From positions 1-64,000 of the forward strand of contig OMZM01000006.1 in assembly GCA_900315545.1 (NCBI GenBank): DNA of 64,000 nt. The letters are read 5' to 3'. The DNA is from an uncultured Prevotella sp. Lineage in GTDB: Bacteria > Bacteroidota > Bacteroidia > Bacteroidales > Bacteroidaceae. The notes below the pieces were generated by a model that ran no database searches, had not been told where the DNA came from, and worked only from the letters and a program-made list of their open reading frames with translations. Numbering within the stretch: position 1 is the first letter of the stretch; each line of letters begins with the position of its first letter. Below, piece by piece: positions 62,864 through 64,000 of the stretch. The position numbers were made by a program, and so were the translations under genes.

Positions 62864-64000
62864 TTATTTTACGGTCATCTTGCTTATGATGCCCGTATTG
62901 TTGTCTTTCACGACGTATATTCCTCGTGGTAATGTAGAAAGGATATTCTTCCCTGCCTTTACCATTTCTCCACTAAGCAAATATACCGTCAGTATTGCAT
63001 CGTCCGACATTGCCGTATCAACTGTCTCGATTGCCGTTGAACCTTGCAGTTCCACTGTATTTGAGAGTTTTGATTCTCCAGCGTTGTATACTATTCCCAC
63101 GCGATATTTGTGCATTCCATTGACCATCATGTCTGTATATGCCTGTTGCGTATTTGGCACTACTGCAATGATTTTTTTGTCGCGATATACGTTATAGTTC
63201 TCAATTTCCAGATTAGCCGGTTTATAGCTTATGTCGTCAAGCATAAGTGCATATGCATCGGCAGACGTTACCCTGATTGCAAAATAACGTGCATTATGGG
63301 GCAGTACCTGTGTATAGTTTGTCCACTCTGTAGGAACGCCATCAACGGTATTCAGCAGTTTAAAGTCTTCTATCTCATTGCTTTCTGACGAATAGTACAC
63401 CTCAAATTTTTCCTTATAATTACCCGACATCGCCCTTGCATAGAAGTCGATTGTCTGTCCTCCTTCTGCAATCAGCGGCGATATGAGCCAGTCGTCGTTG
63501 TGTCCTTCCGGAGCCTGCGAGCCTACAGCAGACACACATACCAGATACTGCTTGCCAGAATGTGGTGCAAACTCTGGATTGTTTTCCACGTTAACACCTA
63601 TTGATGACGGATTGAAAACGAGGAACGACATTGGTTCGCCTTCGTGTTCAAACTTTATACCATCAATACCATATGTGAACGCATAGTCGTTGTCGACGGT
63701 TTTCCACGCTCCTATTCCGCCCGCAATCCATGCTTCATAGTTGTCAAATGTGTCAATCGTCTGTACACTTTCGCCTATTTCCGGCTGCTGCCATTCAAGA
63801 ACGACGCGACCATTCTGGTCTGTATATCCCGTCAGTGCATCTATATAAGGGTACGATGGCTGGTTTACCGGCATCTCAACAGGTCCGTACTCATTGTCGC
63901 TGGTATCCATGTCAGACGTATAGTCCACAACTGCCGTGAACTTCATCACTTCCGGATCGGTAAGTGTCGGCATGACATAGAAGAATCGTGCGAGGTCGTA
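62864..64000 (-). CDS. Partial paralogue of the large secreted adhesin-like protein
   Basis: The frame stays open to the window edge, so the start is outside. The 378 residues seen carry one jelly-roll domain (NDDWLISPLIAEGGQTIDFYA ends it, then YFAIRVTSADAYALMLDD), one Fn3-like module (YNVYRDKKIIAVVPNT) and the T9SS-type tail with VYLLSGEMVKAGKNILSTL and RGIYVVKDNNTG. This is the same order as the end of the 58246-62802 protein, whose tail motif is nearly the same. The genes are 61 bp apart on one strand, so they likely come from tandem duplication and are co-transcribed. Confidence 0.8.
   Translation of the reverse strand, partial: YDLARFFYVMPTLTDPEVMKFTAVVDYTSDMDTSDNEYGPVEMPVNQPSYPYIDALTGYTDQNGRVVLEWQQPEIGESVQTIDTFDNYEAWIAGGIGAWKTVDNDYAFTYGIDGIKFEHEGEPMSFLVFNPSSIGVNVENNPEFAPHSGKQYLVCVSAVGSQAPEGHNDDWLISPLIAEGGQTIDFYARAMSGNYKEKFEVYYSSESNEIEDFKLLNTVDGVPTEWTNYTQVLPHNARYFAIRVTSADAYALMLDDISYKPANLEIENYNVYRDKKIIAVVPNTQQAYTDMMVNGMHKYRVGIVYNAGESKLSNTVELQGSTAIETVDTAMSDDAILTVYLLSGEMVKAGKNILSTLPRGIYVVKDNNTGIISKMTVK

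Overview
The window looks like chromosomal DNA of a Bacteroidales bacterium, most probably Prevotella-like. The grounds are Bacteroidetes promoters of the TTTG / TAnnTTTG type in front of most transcription units, a one-piece SecDF, T9SS-type C-terminal tails on large secreted proteins, TonB/porin-type outer-membrane proteins, and the order DUF6242 lipoprotein - DUF6089 - uppS - bamA - skp x3 - murI. No rRNA, CRISPR array, integrase or transposase was seen. One tRNA-Arg(CCU) is present.

Layout. 1-1882: an intergenic repeat, then a 1.35-kb AT-rich segment bounded by 47-bp direct repeats, carrying a secreted protein, a degenerate HNH protein and a truncated terminase-small-subunit-like ORF. 2.1-12.6 kb: MgtC-like protein, porin operon, a cytidylyltransferase/aminotransferase fusion with a truncated dehydrogenase, a large repeat-containing secreted protein, LicD and a polysaccharide flippase (surface-glycan functions). 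13.3-25.8 kb: PKD-type secreted protein, patatin, HU, rhomboid, endonuclease/phosphatase-fold protein, SecDF, ADP-ribosylglycohydrolase, tRNA-Arg, and a Fur-type regulator with a Cu/Zn efflux permease. 26-34.7 kb: TonB-type receptor with a GH18 enzyme, upp, pckA, an AT-rich lipoprotein gene followed by a duplicated pckA 3' end, and a small outer-membrane protein. 35-43.1 kb: the envelope-biogenesis operon. 43.2-57.9 kb: metG, a probable small RNA, two glycosyltransferases, M20 peptidase, a Cys-rich secreted protein, LysM/M23 peptidase, recG-ispD, DJ-1, nadK, ABC exporter. 58.2-64 kb: two paralogous large adhesin-like secreted proteins, the second cut by the window end.

Unexplained structure. 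(1) A noncoding repeat of about 430-475 bp occurs four times (near 1, 12.7, 23.7 and 33.5 kb), with an 18-bp inverted repeat around a core rich in TCAAAC/GTTTGA words. (2) Two intergenic arrays of a 15-bp palindrome TGTAAN-N3-NTTACA repeat at an exact 22-bp period (45.74 and 57.95 kb). (3) A minus-strand small-RNA gene of about 190 nt at 45.39-45.58 kb has its own -33/-7 promoter, a rod-like fold and a terminator. (4) Two AT-rich insertions (0.5-1.9 kb and 32.7-33.5 kb) are each bounded by duplicated sequence.

All calls rest on reading the sequence and on remembered family motifs; no database search was run.
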